This document shows, piece by piece, positions 9,483-19,269 of a stretch of DNA of 64,000 nt (position 1 is its first letter; the number at the start of each line of letters is the position of its first letter). The stretch comes from DATFJT01 sp965230755 (GTDB lineage Bacteria; Bacteroidota; Bacteroidia; Chitinophagales; Saprospiraceae), in assembly GCA_965230755.1 (NCBI GenBank), contig CBDDLT010000023.1:310001-374000 (forward strand). The letters run 5' to 3'. The translations under genes were made by a program, and so were the position numbers. Below the pieces are notes generated by a model. That model saw only the letters and a list, made by a program, of their open reading frames with translations. It had not been told where the DNA came from and ran no database searches.

Positions 9483-11093
9483 TTAAAATTTGGTTTTAAC
9501 TACCGTTTCCAGATCCCAGTTCGCCTTAAGTCCTTTCAAATCTGATACAAAAACCCGTTCCGGACTGGTTTTGGATAAAAATGATCCCGAGGACCATCGC
9601 TTATTTCCATCTAAATCTTCAATGATAGTTATCTCTAGAATACCGGGTTGAAGATAGTAAAAACTATCTCTGTCCATCTTACTATCATTGATCAACCAAT
9701 TTCTTTCCCAGTTATTCTGCTTACTTTTTAATTGAACAACATATTGCAAAGTCGAATCCAAGCCCTGAATTTCCAAAAAGAGATTGCCTGTATTTTTAGC
9801 AACAAAGGATTTATATGGAATCGCTATGGAATCATTGGACTCCAGATCATAAGCCTGAAGTGCGCCATTGTCAAGCAACAGATATCCGCCTTTTCTGGTC
9901 GCTTCATTATTCACTTTGACCCGCAGAGAATAATTGTCTATCATATTAACTTCAAATGGATTGATCATAGTCGTATCCAATAAGATATAAATAGAGTCTT
10001 GATTGATATTCGCGATTGGCGTCATGGTCTTTAATAGGATGTTTTGTTCTTCATCAACGAACAGGCTTTTTTCGGTTTCTACTTTTTCCTTTCGAGGAAG
10101 ATCCTTGGTTTTCAAATACCGCATTTTGATGGTATCCGAAATTAGATCGTCATTTAATATAAGCAAGCAATTATTTTCCGGTTGACCAGTATACCAGATT
10201 CGAATAGATTGATCCACAAAGTTGTAGTCCTCGACGGATATCCCAACGAGCTCAACTGCTGGTGTGTCGTAGAATTGATGTTCAAAATTAACCGTCAATA
10301 GCCCGGATTGGAAAGAATAGTCTTCCATAGCCGGGGTTCCCTCCTCCAAGAATAGTACTAAAGGGCTAACAATAAATAGGTTGGAGTCTATAATCAAATT
10401 TTCAGATAAGAAAGCAATCTTCTCCGGTGGTCCATCATAGATCAAGTTAGCATTGTCATCTTCTAAGGCGATCAACTGAAAAGTGTCTGATCGGAGGTAG
10501 TTAAAATTAAAGATACCGTTAGAGTCAGTAAAGCTCAGATAATAAGGTTTTTGAAGAAAGACGGCAGAATCAGATAGATTGTCATAGAGTAGTACACTGA
10601 GATTCTGGACGGTGTCCCCAGAAAAGGCACGAATGACCTGACCACCTATAGATAAAGAGTCAATCGTAGGGCCTGTCGAAAAAACATGTTGCATCCCTCT
10701 GGCTGAATTACCTTCAGTAATATCTTGAATGGCATCACTGAAATTAAAAATATAAGTGGTGTTTTCCTTAAGTTCTTCTCGATCATCCAATTCAACAGAG
10801 ACCGTTTTACTTTTGATCTTCACTTTTAATGGATAGGTCAAGGGTGGTGAAACAATGATATTCTTATTGGGGTTGTTGATCTTGACAAATTCGTCGAAGG
10901 TGAAAAACCATTTTCTTCTGGTCTCATTAGTAACTTGACTTTTCGAGGATTTCTCAGTTATTAATTTGGGAGCGGCATTATCCTTGGGTCCACCACTCGG
11001 CCTTCCTACGGTAGCACAACTCAACATCTGTGCTAGGATCGCTAGGCAAAGAAGATATCTTAAAATCACTGAACCTGATATACCGGATGACAT
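9483..11093 (-). CDS. Bacterial Ig-like (Big_5) domain lipoprotein
   Basis: A 536-residue surface or periplasmic lipoprotein. The signal ends at LAQMLSC and is followed by ATVGRPSGGPKDNAAPKL, a leader typical of the Bacteroidota Ig-like domain lipoproteins. An SbsA/Big_5-like domain with FDEFVKINNPNKNIIVSPPL follows, then a Cna-B-like stretch (NGIFNFNYLRSDTFQLIALEDDNANLIYD, seen in two parts) and further beta repeats. Its first codons overlap the end of xerD by 28 bases. Exact role unknown. Confidence 0.82.
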   Translation of the reverse strand: MSSGISGSVILRYLLCLAILAQMLSCATVGRPSGGPKDNAAPKLITEKSSKSQVTNETRRKWFFTFDEFVKINNPNKNIIVSPPLTYPLKVKIKSKTVSVELDDREELKENTTYIFNFSDAIQDITEGNSARGMQHVFSTGPTIDSLSIGGQVIRAFSGDTVQNLSVLLYDNLSDSAVFLQKPYYLSFTDSNGIFNFNYLRSDTFQLIALEDDNANLIYDGPPEKIAFLSENLIIDSNLFIVSPLVLFLEEGTPAMEDYSFQSGLLTVNFEHQFYDTPAVELVGISVEDYNFVDQSIRIWYTGQPENNCLLILNDDLISDTIKMRYLKTKDLPRKEKVETEKSLFVDEEQNILLKTMTPIANINQDSIYILLDTTMINPFEVNMIDNYSLRVKVNNEATRKGGYLLLDNGALQAYDLESNDSIAIPYKSFVAKNTGNLFLEIQGLDSTLQYVVQLKSKQNNWERNWLINDSKMDRDSFYYLQPGILEITIIEDLDGNKRWSSGSFLSKTSPERVFVSDLKGLKANWDLETVVKTKF

Positions 11094-11986
11094 TTCTCTA
11101 AAGTTTCTCTTAAATGCTTTACCTCAAAGTGTGTGTAGACTTCAGTGGTCAGAATGGATTCATGCCCCAATAAGGCCTGCACAATTCTAATATCTGCACC
11201 TGCTTGTATCAAGTGACTTGCAAAAGTATGGCGAAAAAGATGAGGACTCAACTTTTTCTTGATATTTGCTTTTTTCGCCGCCTCATTGATCATAATATAG
11301 ATCATATTTCTAGTCAGTGGATTTCCCCTTCGATTTATGAAGCAGTAATTGATATTTTCAAAATTTTTGGCTTTCAAACTCAGTTCATCCCAATAAGATT
11401 GTATGGCTTGTTGCGCTCTTTCGTGGAAAGGTACCAAACGTTCTTTATTTCCCTTTCCGTGTACTCGAATAAGAGATTTTTCAAAATTCATTTGTTTCTT
11501 GGGCAGCGATATTAACTCACTAACGCGTATTCCAGTAGCATACAGCAACTCGATGATCGCATGATTCCTCTTATTTAAAACTGGGTCTTTGGTCATGCTT
11601 AGGGTTGTTTCCAGTATGAGCTCCAATTCTGAAACACTTAAAATGACTGGAATTTTTCTGCCAATTTTGGGGGATTCCAAAAATTTTTCAGCTTGAATAA
11701 CTGCAATTTTCTCTAGAGCGAGAAACTTGAAAAAAGCCTTAACTCCTGAGATAATTCTGGATTGTGACCTCGAGCTGAGGCCTATTTCATTAAGCCACAG
11801 AATAAAGTCTGCGAAAAAATCTTGATCAAAATCACTCGTACTTTGGATAGGTTTGGAAGAGATGGTTTCTATAAAATATTTCAATTTAAGTACATCTTGA
11901 TAATAGGCCTCCACGCTATTACCCGAGAGGCCCTTTTCAAGTTGTAAATGTCTTTTAAATTGATTGATCCAAAGTCCGAGTTGCAT
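11066..11986 (-). CDS. xerD: Tyrosine recombinase XerC/XerD family, likely XerD
   Basis: A 306-residue site-specific recombinase that resolves chromosome dimers at dif. N-terminal SAM-like domain (residues 5-90) and C-terminal catalytic domain with the Arg (TGIRVSELISL), Lys (VHGKGNKERLVPF), His-x-x-Arg (SPHLFRHTFASHLI), His (LGHESILTT) and Tyr (VYTHF) residues all present. The housekeeping setting and absence of neighbouring integron or phage genes favour XerD over a mobile integrase. Confidence 0.9.
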   Translation of the reverse strand: MQLGLWINQFKRHLQLEKGLSGNSVEAYYQDVLKLKYFIETISSKPIQSTSDFDQDFFADFILWLNEIGLSSRSQSRIISGVKAFFKFLALEKIAVIQAEKFLESPKIGRKIPVILSVSELELILETTLSMTKDPVLNKRNHAIIELLYATGIRVSELISLPKKQMNFEKSLIRVHGKGNKERLVPFHERAQQAIQSYWDELSLKAKNFENINYCFINRRGNPLTRNMIYIMINEAAKKANIKKKLSPHLFRHTFASHLIQAGADIRIVQALLGHESILTTEVYTHFEVKHLRETLEKCHPVYQVQ

Positions 11987-11989
11987 GAA

Positions 11990-12670
11990 TTATTCAGCTT
12001 TGATCTCAGCTATTTTCTTTCTGATCTCTTCCAATTTTGTTTTCTGAGCACCAATCTCTTCTACTTTTTTCTCTTGATCCACTAAGTTGGTCTCAATATT
12101 CTTTTCATTTTCTTTAATCGCAGCCTTGGCATCTTCGATGGCCTTCTCATATCGATCTTTGTCAGATTTTAATTTGCTGAGATCTTTGTCGAATTGCTTA
12201 AGAACCTTTTCTTCATCTTCAAGAATCATATTCTGCTTCTCCACTCTGCTCCTCTTCTCGAATTCGTTGAGAATATCGATCAGTTCTTTGGATTCTTTAG
12301 AGTAGTCACTGCTCGTTAGAAAAGTGCTTCCCATATCAATCCAAACAATCATTTCAGCTCCTTGTGCGGTCTCCTCTATTCTCGAATAAAAATCGATGCT
12401 GTTTCCTTGGCCAATGCTCTGAATATCCGCATCTTCTTCGTAAAATTCTCCGGCCTTTCTGTTCTTCTTGATTTTGAGCCCCATATCCTTGGTAAAGTCC
12501 TTCCAGATTTTTTCGACATCTTTCTCTTTTTCCAAAGCAGTCAGTACCACAAAAGCAGGTTGAACACCCAGTGTCATCGGTCTGTCCTGTTCTGCTACCT
12601 GCGCCTTCATACTTGAAGCGAAAATCAACAATAAAAATGTGATAGGTAGAAGAATGTAATTTTTGATCAT
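11990..12670 (-). CDS. Exported coiled-coil protein of unknown function
   Basis: A 226-residue protein with a signal peptide (ITFLLLIFASSMKAQ) and a mixed alpha/beta N-terminal half (LTALEKEKDVEKIWKDF, QGAEMIVWIDMGS). The last 100 residues are strongly charged heptads typical of a coiled coil. Periplasmic location is inferred. It lies three bases from xerD and four from the YjbQ gene, so it belongs to the same transcript. I do not recognise a named family. Confidence 0.75.
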   Translation of the reverse strand: MIKNYILLPITFLLLIFASSMKAQVAEQDRPMTLGVQPAFVVLTALEKEKDVEKIWKDFTKDMGLKIKKNRKAGEFYEEDADIQSIGQGNSIDFYSRIEETAQGAEMIVWIDMGSTFLTSSDYSKESKELIDILNEFEKRSRVEKQNMILEDEEKVLKQFDKDLSKLKSDKDRYEKAIEDAKAAIKENEKNIETNLVDQEKKVEEIGAQKTKLEEIRKKIAEIKAE

Positions 12671-12674
12671 TGTT

Positions 12675-13085
12675 CTAGTTTAAAATGGTTAGAATAATAT
12701 TTCTTTTTCTACGAGATCGTCTGAATTCACACAAGTAGATACCCTGCCATGTTCCCAAGACCAATTGGCCGTTTTTTATAGGGATAGAGACAGAGTTTCC
12801 TACAACACTACTCAATACATGAGCAGGCATGTCATCAGGTCCCTCGTCTTTATGTTTTAATCCCGGCATATCTTCTGGAGCAATACGGTTAAAATACAGC
12901 TCCAAATCGTGCAATACGTCAGGATCACTGTTTTCATTAATGGTTAATGCGGCAGAGGTGTGTAATACATGTATAAAAAGAATTCCGGTATAGTTTAGTT
13001 CCGAAATCGCAGCTAAAATATAATCGTCTATTCTATAAAATCCTTTATCAAAAGCTGGTAAAAGGATCTGTTTTTGCCAAGCCAT
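12675..13085 (-). CDS. YjbQ / UPF0047 family protein
   Basis: The frame is open from 13127, but the ATG at 13085 (MAWQKQILLPAF) gives the conserved family N-terminus and removes overlap with the upstream gene. The family core is visible: GILFIHVLHTSAALTINENSDPDVLHDLE, containing the conserved histidine and the TSA-L-I-NE motif, and GTWQGIYLCEFR near the end. Family members have been reported to have weak thiamine-phosphate synthase activity; the true role is uncertain. Confidence 0.9.
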   Translation of the reverse strand: MAWQKQILLPAFDKGFYRIDDYILAAISELNYTGILFIHVLHTSAALTINENSDPDVLHDLELYFNRIAPEDMPGLKHKDEGPDDMPAHVLSSVVGNSVSIPIKNGQLVLGTWQGIYLCEFRRSRRKRNIILTILN

Positions 13086-13092
13086 GGATGTT

Positions 13093-13911
13093 TTATCTAT
13101 AGAATTCAGGACAACGAATTTGTCCAAAATAGTACATGATACTTACTCCAAGCATGGCATAAAGATCGTTGTCCTTTCCGTTTCCTCTTTGTCTCCCTTG
13201 TTCGCCAATACCTAAGCCCGGCCCCAGTATCTCAGGAGATCTATCGGCCAGTTGAGCGGCAATTGGTCCTCTCAGGTTCTCAATATCTTCCAGATCGGCA
13301 TAAATCCCACTTACATCGTCAATATAATCCGTATAAGGACTCCTTGTTGCCAATTCTATATTGACACTCCAACGATAATTGATATCAAACTTAAATCCTC
13401 CACCAAAGGTAAAAGCAGCGGCATTTGTGGCATATTCTTCGCCGTTGAACTGACCTTCAGTTCCCAATTCTCTTAATTCATAGGTATCTCCGTTCAACTC
13501 CGCAGTCGGATTGTAAGAGAACATGCTAAACCCTGCCAGTAAGTATGGGGTAAACCACTCATCATTCGACCCATGTTCATAGGGGAGGAAGTTGAATTCC
13601 AATTGTGCAGTACCATCTATGATCTCACTTTGGAAGCTCAAATTACGCTGCAACTCAAAAACATTATCGGAGTTGCGATCATAGGCTTCAATATTCGTGT
13701 AGTTTCCCGAAAATTTCAGGCAAATCCTTTTGTTCAGATTATACCTCGCGACAATACCACCCGCCAGATTCGGATTGTGGATCTTGTAATTAGTATTTAA
13801 ATCCCCAAAATATTGAGATGCCCCTGCCCAAGCTCCAAGCTCCCAACCTTTCTGAGCAGTGGAAAACTGAGCCAGACCACAAAGACATATAATTATTAGT
13901 ATCCTATTCAT
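13093..13911 (-). CDS. Outer-membrane beta-barrel protein, DUF6089-like
   Basis: A 272-residue protein with signal peptide (ILIIICLCGLAQFSTAQ) followed by WELGAWAGASQYFGDLNTNY and alternating amphipathic strands ending in MLGVSIMYYFGQIRCPEFYR. The pattern fits the small outer-membrane barrels annotated as DUF6089 in Bacteroidota. It precedes the YjbQ gene by seven bases. No enzymatic motif is visible. Confidence 0.82.
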   Translation of the reverse strand: MNRILIIICLCGLAQFSTAQKGWELGAWAGASQYFGDLNTNYKIHNPNLAGGIVARYNLNKRICLKFSGNYTNIEAYDRNSDNVFELQRNLSFQSEIIDGTAQLEFNFLPYEHGSNDEWFTPYLLAGFSMFSYNPTAELNGDTYELRELGTEGQFNGEEYATNAAAFTFGGGFKFDINYRWSVNIELATRSPYTDYIDDVSGIYADLEDIENLRGPIAAQLADRSPEILGPGLGIGEQGRQRGNGKDNDLYAMLGVSIMYYFGQIRCPEFYR

Positions 13912-13945
13912 TTCTTATTAATTCTCTATACAAATGCCCCCCTTG

Positions 13946-14956
13946 TTACAGTCCTGCTTTAGCCGATATTTCAAGCATTCGTTCTATGCATTTCTTACTG
14001 TCACTGATCAATTCATCAGACATATGAATTTCAGGTAACTCGTATTTCAAGCACAAATATAGTTTTTCAAGTGTGTTTCTTTTCATATGTGGGCACTCAT
14101 TGCATGCACAGTCATTTTGTGGTGGTGCTGCAATTAGGGTTTTGCCAGGGCATTTCTTTTGCATTTCATGCAAGATGCCTGCTTCTGTAGCAACGATATA
14201 GGTCTTTGACTCATCTTGTTGTGCAAACTTAATCAGTTGACTTGTTGATCCAATAAAGTCCGCTTTTTCCAAGATATGTGATTCACATTCCGGATGAGCA
14301 ATTAATTTCGCATCCGGATGTTCGTGTTGAAGTTTGACAATTTTCTCATGAGAAAATATTTCGTGAACCATACAGCTTCCGTTCCATAGAAGTAGGTCTC
14401 GACCAGTTTTTTTCTTGAGATAACGTCCCAAATTCACATCGGGAGCGAAAATGATGTTCTGATCTTCAGGAACACTATTGATGATTACTTCTGCATTCGA
14501 ACTCGTACAGCAGATATCCGTCAAAGTCTTTAGTTCAGCAGTGCAGTTGATATATGAGATCACCACATGCTCAGGATACTTTTCCTTGTACTTCTTAAAA
14601 ATCGGTGCTGGACAAGAATCCGCCAATGAACAACCGGCCTTCAGATCCGGAAGCAATACTTTTGACTTCGGATTCAGAATTTTAGCCGTCTCAGCCATAA
14701 AATGAACCCCGGCAAAGAGAATAATATCTGCATTGGCAGCTGCCGCCTTTTGAGAAAGCCCCAAAGAGTCTCCTACGTAATCTGCTATATCTTGAATTTC
14801 CGATTCCTGATAATAATGCGCAAGAATCATTGCATTCTTTTCAACTTTAAGTCGCTCTATCTCTTCAACTAAGTCTATGGTAGGATCAACATCTATGTCT
14901 AAATATCCTATTCTGTCCAGGTGCTCCTGTGCAACCTTAATGCTATTTGCTTCCAA
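13946..14956 (-). CDS. nadA: Quinolinate synthase
   Basis: A 336-residue [4Fe-4S] enzyme that condenses iminoaspartate with dihydroxyacetone phosphate to quinolinate in NAD biosynthesis. Conserved segments: ILAHYYQESEIQDIADYVGDSL, the cluster cysteines in DLKAGCSLADSCP, NGSCMVHEIF and ACNECPHMKRNTLEKL, and HPECES. Length matches the family. nadB and nadC are not nearby. It starts 10 bases after the end of the methylase gene. Confidence 0.96.
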   Translation of the reverse strand: MEANSIKVAQEHLDRIGYLDIDVDPTIDLVEEIERLKVEKNAMILAHYYQESEIQDIADYVGDSLGLSQKAAAANADIILFAGVHFMAETAKILNPKSKVLLPDLKAGCSLADSCPAPIFKKYKEKYPEHVVISYINCTAELKTLTDICCTSSNAEVIINSVPEDQNIIFAPDVNLGRYLKKKTGRDLLLWNGSCMVHEIFSHEKIVKLQHEHPDAKLIAHPECESHILEKADFIGSTSQLIKFAQQDESKTYIVATEAGILHEMQKKCPGKTLIAAPPQNDCACNECPHMKRNTLEKLYLCLKYELPEIHMSDELISDSKKCIERMLEISAKAGL

Positions 14957-14966
14957 TGATAAATTT

Positions 14967-15689
14967 TTAATTATGGTTTAACCATGCCTCATATCTGCCC
15001 AGTGCAAATATACTTGGAACTTTGTGTAACTCTAACGATTCCTCACCTTTCCATTGTATAATTGACTGCGTTTTAATTAAGCTTTTTTCATCTGAAATTC
15101 CAGCAGATATATGTAACATGGTTTCGTTCTTCAATGTTCTAAATATTGTCTCCATTAATACCGTGTTTCGATAGGGCGTTTCCATGAAGATCTGAGTATA
15201 ATTGTTGCGACCCAATTCCGACTCCATCGCCTTCAGCTTAGATCCTAGTGCTTTCTTATCTCTGGGCAGATATCCATGAAAAGTAAACTGCTGCCCGTTA
15301 AAGCCGGAAGCCATCAATGCCATAAAAATTGAGGATGGTCCGCTCAGTGCAACTACTTTTATTCCATTGGCATAAGCATGCTGTACGATGAAATTTCCGG
15401 GATCCGCTATTCCAGGACAACCAGCTTCTGAAACTATTCCAATATGATGGTGATGTTGAAGTTCTTCAAGCACTTCTTTCTTATTATGACCAGATTTTTC
15501 AATTTCGATGATCTTCTTCTCTTCAATATTGAGATCGGGAACCAACTGTCTGATGAAACGCCTCGTTGTTCTTGCCCTCTCTGTTACAATCAGATCCACT
15601 TTGGTTAAGGCGCTCTTTACTTCGTCAGAAATATTATTGTGATTTCCTTCAGGTATAAGGGGCATCGGAATGAGATAAATCGTCCTCAT
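14967..15689 (-). CDS. SAM-dependent methyltransferase, RsmI / tetrapyrrole methylase family
   Basis: A 240-residue protein of the fold used by RsmI, which methylates the 2'-OH of C1402 in 16S rRNA. Visible: N-terminal strand IYLIPMPLIPEG, ERARTTRRFIRQLVPDL, the SAM loop GIVSEAGCPGIADPGNFIV and GPSSIFMALMASGF. It is shorter and more divergent than canonical RsmI, as in other Bacteroidota paralogues, so the exact target is left open. Confidence 0.85.
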   Translation of the reverse strand: MRTIYLIPMPLIPEGNHNNISDEVKSALTKVDLIVTERARTTRRFIRQLVPDLNIEEKKIIEIEKSGHNKKEVLEELQHHHHIGIVSEAGCPGIADPGNFIVQHAYANGIKVVALSGPSSIFMALMASGFNGQQFTFHGYLPRDKKALGSKLKAMESELGRNNYTQIFMETPYRNTVLMETIFRTLKNETMLHISAGISDEKSLIKTQSIIQWKGEESLELHKVPSIFALGRYEAWLNHN

Positions 15690-15716
15690 CTAAAGTTGAT
15701 TTTCGAATTAGTATCC

Positions 15717-16304
15717 TTATGTTTTCCATTCGACAGAGCTAATAATATGCTCTATGTCCTTATACAAAAAATCAATTACCTCCTGAAGAGAATCTATCTG
15801 AACCTGGGTTCTGAAATATAGCGATCCTCGCAAAAAATGTTGAGTACTGTCGGTTAGATAGAATTGGTAATTCGACGCAACCGGTCCATCTATCTTAAAC
15901 AGAAATCCAGAGCTATTGTCCTCTTTCCTTATTGGAAATCTCTCAATATAATTTGCTTTGCTATTGTGTTTATCTACCAATTTGAAAGCATCTGCCTTAT
16001 ACTTTTCGAATGATTGTAGTCCTTCGATAGGATAATAACTACAATGTAGCTGAGCATCAAAAGCTGGAAAAACCAGGTCGAACCAGCAGGCTTTTTCAGC
16101 GCTTTTCTCTCCGCTCTCTTTTAGTTCAATGGTAGAGTAGTGTGGAATTTCCAAGCTCAATGGGCATTCTAGACTGTCCCAGAGATGATAAGATCTCTCC
16201 GGATACACGACTTTAGGATAAGCCCTAGGTTTTGGACTAATCTTTTGCTCGCCCGAACAAGCTGCGACAATTATCACTAAGAATACGATGACTAATTTTT
16301 GCAT
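15717..16304 (-). CDS. gldD: Gliding motility lipoprotein GldD
   Basis: A 195-residue lipoprotein (VIIVAACSGEQ lipobox) with the GldD hallmarks: PKPRAYPKVVYPERSYHLWD, CPLSLEIPHYS and ACWFDLVFPAFDAQLHCSYYPI, then FPIRKEDNSSGFLFKIDGPVA. GldD is required for gliding in Flavobacterium. Its ATG overlaps the gldE stop by one base (TAATG), so the two are translationally coupled, matching their usual order. Confidence 0.93.
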   Translation of the reverse strand: MQKLVIVFLVIIVAACSGEQKISPKPRAYPKVVYPERSYHLWDSLECPLSLEIPHYSTIELKESGEKSAEKACWFDLVFPAFDAQLHCSYYPIEGLQSFEKYKADAFKLVDKHNSKANYIERFPIRKEDNSSGFLFKIDGPVASNYQFYLTDSTQHFLRGSLYFRTQVQIDSLQEVIDFLYKDIEHIISSVEWKT

Positions 16305-17734
16305 TAGGAATTACTTTCAATTGATTCTTCTTTGGTCACTTTGACCTGCTTAATTCTTCGACTATTCACCGCAAGAACGCTAAACAACATTCCGGAGATC
16401 TTAATCTCTTGATTCTTTTTCGGGAAGCTTCCGAGAAACTCAAGCACAAGACCTGCAATGCTATCGGACTCACCTCTACTTTCCTCGAAAATTCGCTCAT
16501 CAATGTCCATTATTCTACAAAAATCATTGATGAGGGTCTTGCCTTCAAAGATGAAGTTATTATCATCTATTTTAAAGAACTCCTGCTCTTCATCTTCATC
16601 GAATTCGTCTTTAATTTCTCCAATAACTTCTTCCATTACATCTTCCAGAGTCACAATACCCGTATTGCCTCCATATTCATCCACGACAATAGCCATATGT
16701 GTTCTTCTGGCCTGAAATTCTTTTAAAAGATCATTGATCATTTTAGAATCCGGAACGTAAAACACTTCCTTTTTTATCAGGCTTCTCCAATCCTCTAACT
16801 CATTATTATCGACAAACGGAATTAGATCCTTGGTATACAGCATGCCGATTACATTGTCAAAATCTTCCTCAAATACCGGAAGTCTGCTGTATCCGCTTTT
16901 CTTGATCAATTCGATAACTTCTGTGAAACTCAATTCTTCATCCAGGGCAACAACATCTACCCTAGACTTCATTATTTGCTTTACAGGAACATCGTTGAAC
17001 TTAAGAACTCTTCTGAGAAAGTTAACTTCCTCTTGAGCTTCTACACTTTCTCCAGAGGTGATTTCGATGGCCTTATCCAGATCTTTCTTTAACTCTAGAT
17101 TCTGAAATAGGTTTTTTTGTTCGAATCGCTTTTCGAAAATAGAGGAAAAGGAAATCAGAAAATTGATGAGTGGGTTAAAAATTCGACCCAAAATACTCAA
17201 GCTGAGTGACATGGTCTTGGCCAGCCTTACGCTATTCAGCCGTGCATATATTTTAGGAAGTACTTCTCCGAAAACCAATAGAATAAAACTCGATACAATT
17301 ACCGCCATGAAGAAATTTAGTGCTGAAGCCAAAAAAGGCGGATCAAGAAAACGGGTCAGGCCAAAGCTGCCGCATATATTTTCTGATAAGTTCAATAACC
17401 AATCCCATGAGATCAGTCTTTTAAGCAACTGATCCGATAGAATGACGATGGATATATTGATGAAATTATTCGAAATAAGTATGATGGCTAAAAGCCTTTT
17501 CGGCTTGCGAATAAGTTTTAAAATTCTGTCTGCCGATCTGGTCTTTTCGGTTTCCAGTTCGACCAGCTTTCGCTTATCCAAAGAGAAATAGGCGACTTCA
17601 GAGCCGCTGATTAAACCCGAAAGAAAAATTAATATTACAAGCGCTGCAACAAGGCCGGGAAGGGATATAATACCAAAAAGTGAAATGCCGAATAAACCTA
17701 AGAACAATTGATGATGCTCAACGTCGGGATCCAA
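16304..17734 (-). CDS. gldE: Gliding-motility-associated CNNM/CorC-type membrane protein GldE
   Basis: A 476-residue protein with an N-terminal CNNM transmembrane domain (hydrophobic segments around residues 10-40, 75-100, 130-160) including SGSEVAYFSLDKRKLVELE, a CBS-domain pair (about 245-370, VKQIMKSRVDVVAL, HMAIVVDEYGGNTGIVTLEDVMEEV) and a C-terminal CorC/HlyC transporter-associated domain. The order mutY, ssb, gldE, gldD is typical of Bacteroidota. Molecular function (ion transport or support of GldD) is inferred from the family. Confidence 0.93.
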   Translation of the reverse strand: MDPDVEHHQLFLGLFGISLFGIISLPGLVAALVILIFLSGLISGSEVAYFSLDKRKLVELETEKTRSADRILKLIRKPKRLLAIILISNNFINISIVILSDQLLKRLISWDWLLNLSENICGSFGLTRFLDPPFLASALNFFMAVIVSSFILLVFGEVLPKIYARLNSVRLAKTMSLSLSILGRIFNPLINFLISFSSIFEKRFEQKNLFQNLELKKDLDKAIEITSGESVEAQEEVNFLRRVLKFNDVPVKQIMKSRVDVVALDEELSFTEVIELIKKSGYSRLPVFEEDFDNVIGMLYTKDLIPFVDNNELEDWRSLIKKEVFYVPDSKMINDLLKEFQARRTHMAIVVDEYGGNTGIVTLEDVMEEVIGEIKDEFDEDEEQEFFKIDDNNFIFEGKTLINDFCRIMDIDERIFEESRGESDSIAGLVLEFLGSFPKKNQEIKISGMLFSVLAVNSRRIKQVKVTKEESIESNS

Positions 17735-17767
17735 AACAGAATTTTTAGTTAAACAATAGAGTGGATT

Positions 17768-18214
17768 CTAAAAAGGTAAATCATCTTCCATAGTTTCTAC
17801 ACTAGGAGCTGGATTATTCCCCATCTCAGTAATTCCACTCAAACTATCGTCTCTACTTGTATCAACTTCCAGGCCAGATTGTACATCCTTGTTTCGGTTA
17901 ATAACCCTCAACATAGCAGCCCTAACATCCGTGGTGTATCTTTCTATGCCGTTTTTGTCTGTATATTGTCGATGGGTGAGCTTTCCCTCTAGGTAGACCG
18001 TACTTCCTTTTCTCAATGAACTCTCAACGCGATCAGCGAGTTTTCCCCATGCCTTGACATTGTGCCACTCGGTGATCGTCTGCCACTGACCGGCTTTGTC
18101 CATATAGTTTTCATTGGTTGCCACTGAAAAACTGGCTAATTTACCTCCATTTTCCAAGTTCCGAATTTCAGGATCATTGCCCAGGTTTCCTACCAGTATT
18201 ACTTTATTGACCAT
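17768..18214 (-). CDS. ssb: Single-stranded DNA-binding protein
   Basis: The frame is open from 18265, but MVNKVILVGNLGNDPEIR at 18214 is the conserved start and leaves 29 bases to mutY. A 148-residue OB-fold protein (residues 1-110, including WHNVKAWGKLADRVESSLRKGSTVYLEGKLTH) with an acidic tail ending in DDLPF, the tip that recruits replication and repair partners. Confidence 0.95.
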   Translation of the reverse strand: MVNKVILVGNLGNDPEIRNLENGGKLASFSVATNENYMDKAGQWQTITEWHNVKAWGKLADRVESSLRKGSTVYLEGKLTHRQYTDKNGIERYTTDVRAAMLRVINRNKDVQSGLEVDTSRDDSLSGITEMGNNPAPSVETMEDDLPF

Positions 18215-18243
18215 AAATATTATTTGAACATCTAGAAATATAT

Positions 18244-19269
18244 TCAAAAGTACGAATATATCCAATGCATTGCTTTAGGAAATGGATACTTATGAATATT
18301 CTTGTTTGGAACGCTCAAATATTCATTTTCATTTTGTGGAGTCAATTCTTCCACACTCCAGAAATTAAGTAAAAGTGTTCTGTGGGTCAGATGGTGGGTT
18401 ATGCTCTTGGTTTTTACCACTGCTCCAAAGCTAATCCCGGGAACTTCATCTTTTTCCGGAGTAAATTCTACATCTGAGGTAGCGATCCCCGGGAGTTCGT
18501 ACAAACCACCCCAAATTCCATCACTTCCTCTTTTGCGAATCCATTGACTATCTCTCTCTTGGAGGAAGTAATGCAAATACTCCTTTTTCTTTCGAATCTT
18601 TTTCGAACTATAGGGCAAGAATTCAACTTGGTCGTGTTGATATGCCCAACAGTGTTTTTGCAAAGGACATGCTGAACAATTGGGCTTTTTTGCCACGCAT
18701 TGAAGCGCGCCAAACTCCATGATGCCGTTATTGAAGTCGGCGGGATTAACATCAACAATATATTTTTCTAGAAGCTTTTTGAATTCTCTTTTGGTCGTAC
18801 TTCTATGGATATCATCTTGCTTTCCAAAATATCTACTTACAAGTCTTAACACATTGCCATCGACTACGGGTACCGGACGATTAAATGCAAAAGAGGCGAT
18901 GGCTGAAGCCGTATAATCTCCGATTCCCTTGAGTTGAAGAAGTCCTTCATATTGATTGGGGAAAACTCCTCCTCTCGAACTAATTACTCGTGCCGTGGCA
19001 TGTAGATTCCTGGCCCGGCTATAATAACCGAGACCTTCCCATGACTTCATGACCTCGTCTTCAGTAGCCATGGCAAGTGCGTCAACCGTGGGATACTTTT
19101 CAATAAAATGTAGGTAATAGGGAAGTCCTTGTTCGACCCGTGTCTGCTGTAGAATGATCTCACTTAGCCATATGAAATACGGGTTCTTGGTCTCCCTCCA
19201 GGGCAAAGAACGTCGATGCTCATGATACCATCCTATTAGGTTTTCAATAAAAAAGGCTTCTTGATCCAT
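18244..19269 (-). CDS. mutY: A/G-specific adenine DNA glycosylase
   Basis: A 341-residue base-excision enzyme that removes adenine opposite 8-oxoguanine. Catalytic Glu in WLSEIILQQTRVEQG, helix-hairpin-helix LLQLKGIGDYTASAIASFAF, catalytic Asp in PVVDGNVLRLVSR and four cluster cysteines (CVAKKPNCSACPLQKHC). The C-terminal NUDIX-like domain that reads 8-oxoG is present. Start: ATG at 19269; a TTG directly before it is in frame but unlikely. The first codons lie inside a perfect 36-base palindrome (see 19249-19284). Confidence 0.95.
   Translation of the reverse strand: MDQEAFFIENLIGWYHEHRRSLPWRETKNPYFIWLSEIILQQTRVEQGLPYYLHFIEKYPTVDALAMATEDEVMKSWEGLGYYSRARNLHATARVISSRGGVFPNQYEGLLQLKGIGDYTASAIASFAFNRPVPVVDGNVLRLVSRYFGKQDDIHRSTTKREFKKLLEKYIVDVNPADFNNGIMEFGALQCVAKKPNCSACPLQKHCWAYQHDQVEFLPYSSKKIRKKKEYLHYFLQERDSQWIRKRGSDGIWGGLYELPGIATSDVEFTPEKDEVPGISFGAVVKTKSITHHLTHRTLLLNFWSVEELTPQNENEYLSVPNKNIHKYPFPKAMHWIYSYF

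Noticed and set aside
11066..11986. Integrase of a mobile island
   Set aside because: Sequence and setting fit housekeeping XerD; no tRNA attachment site or cargo nearby.
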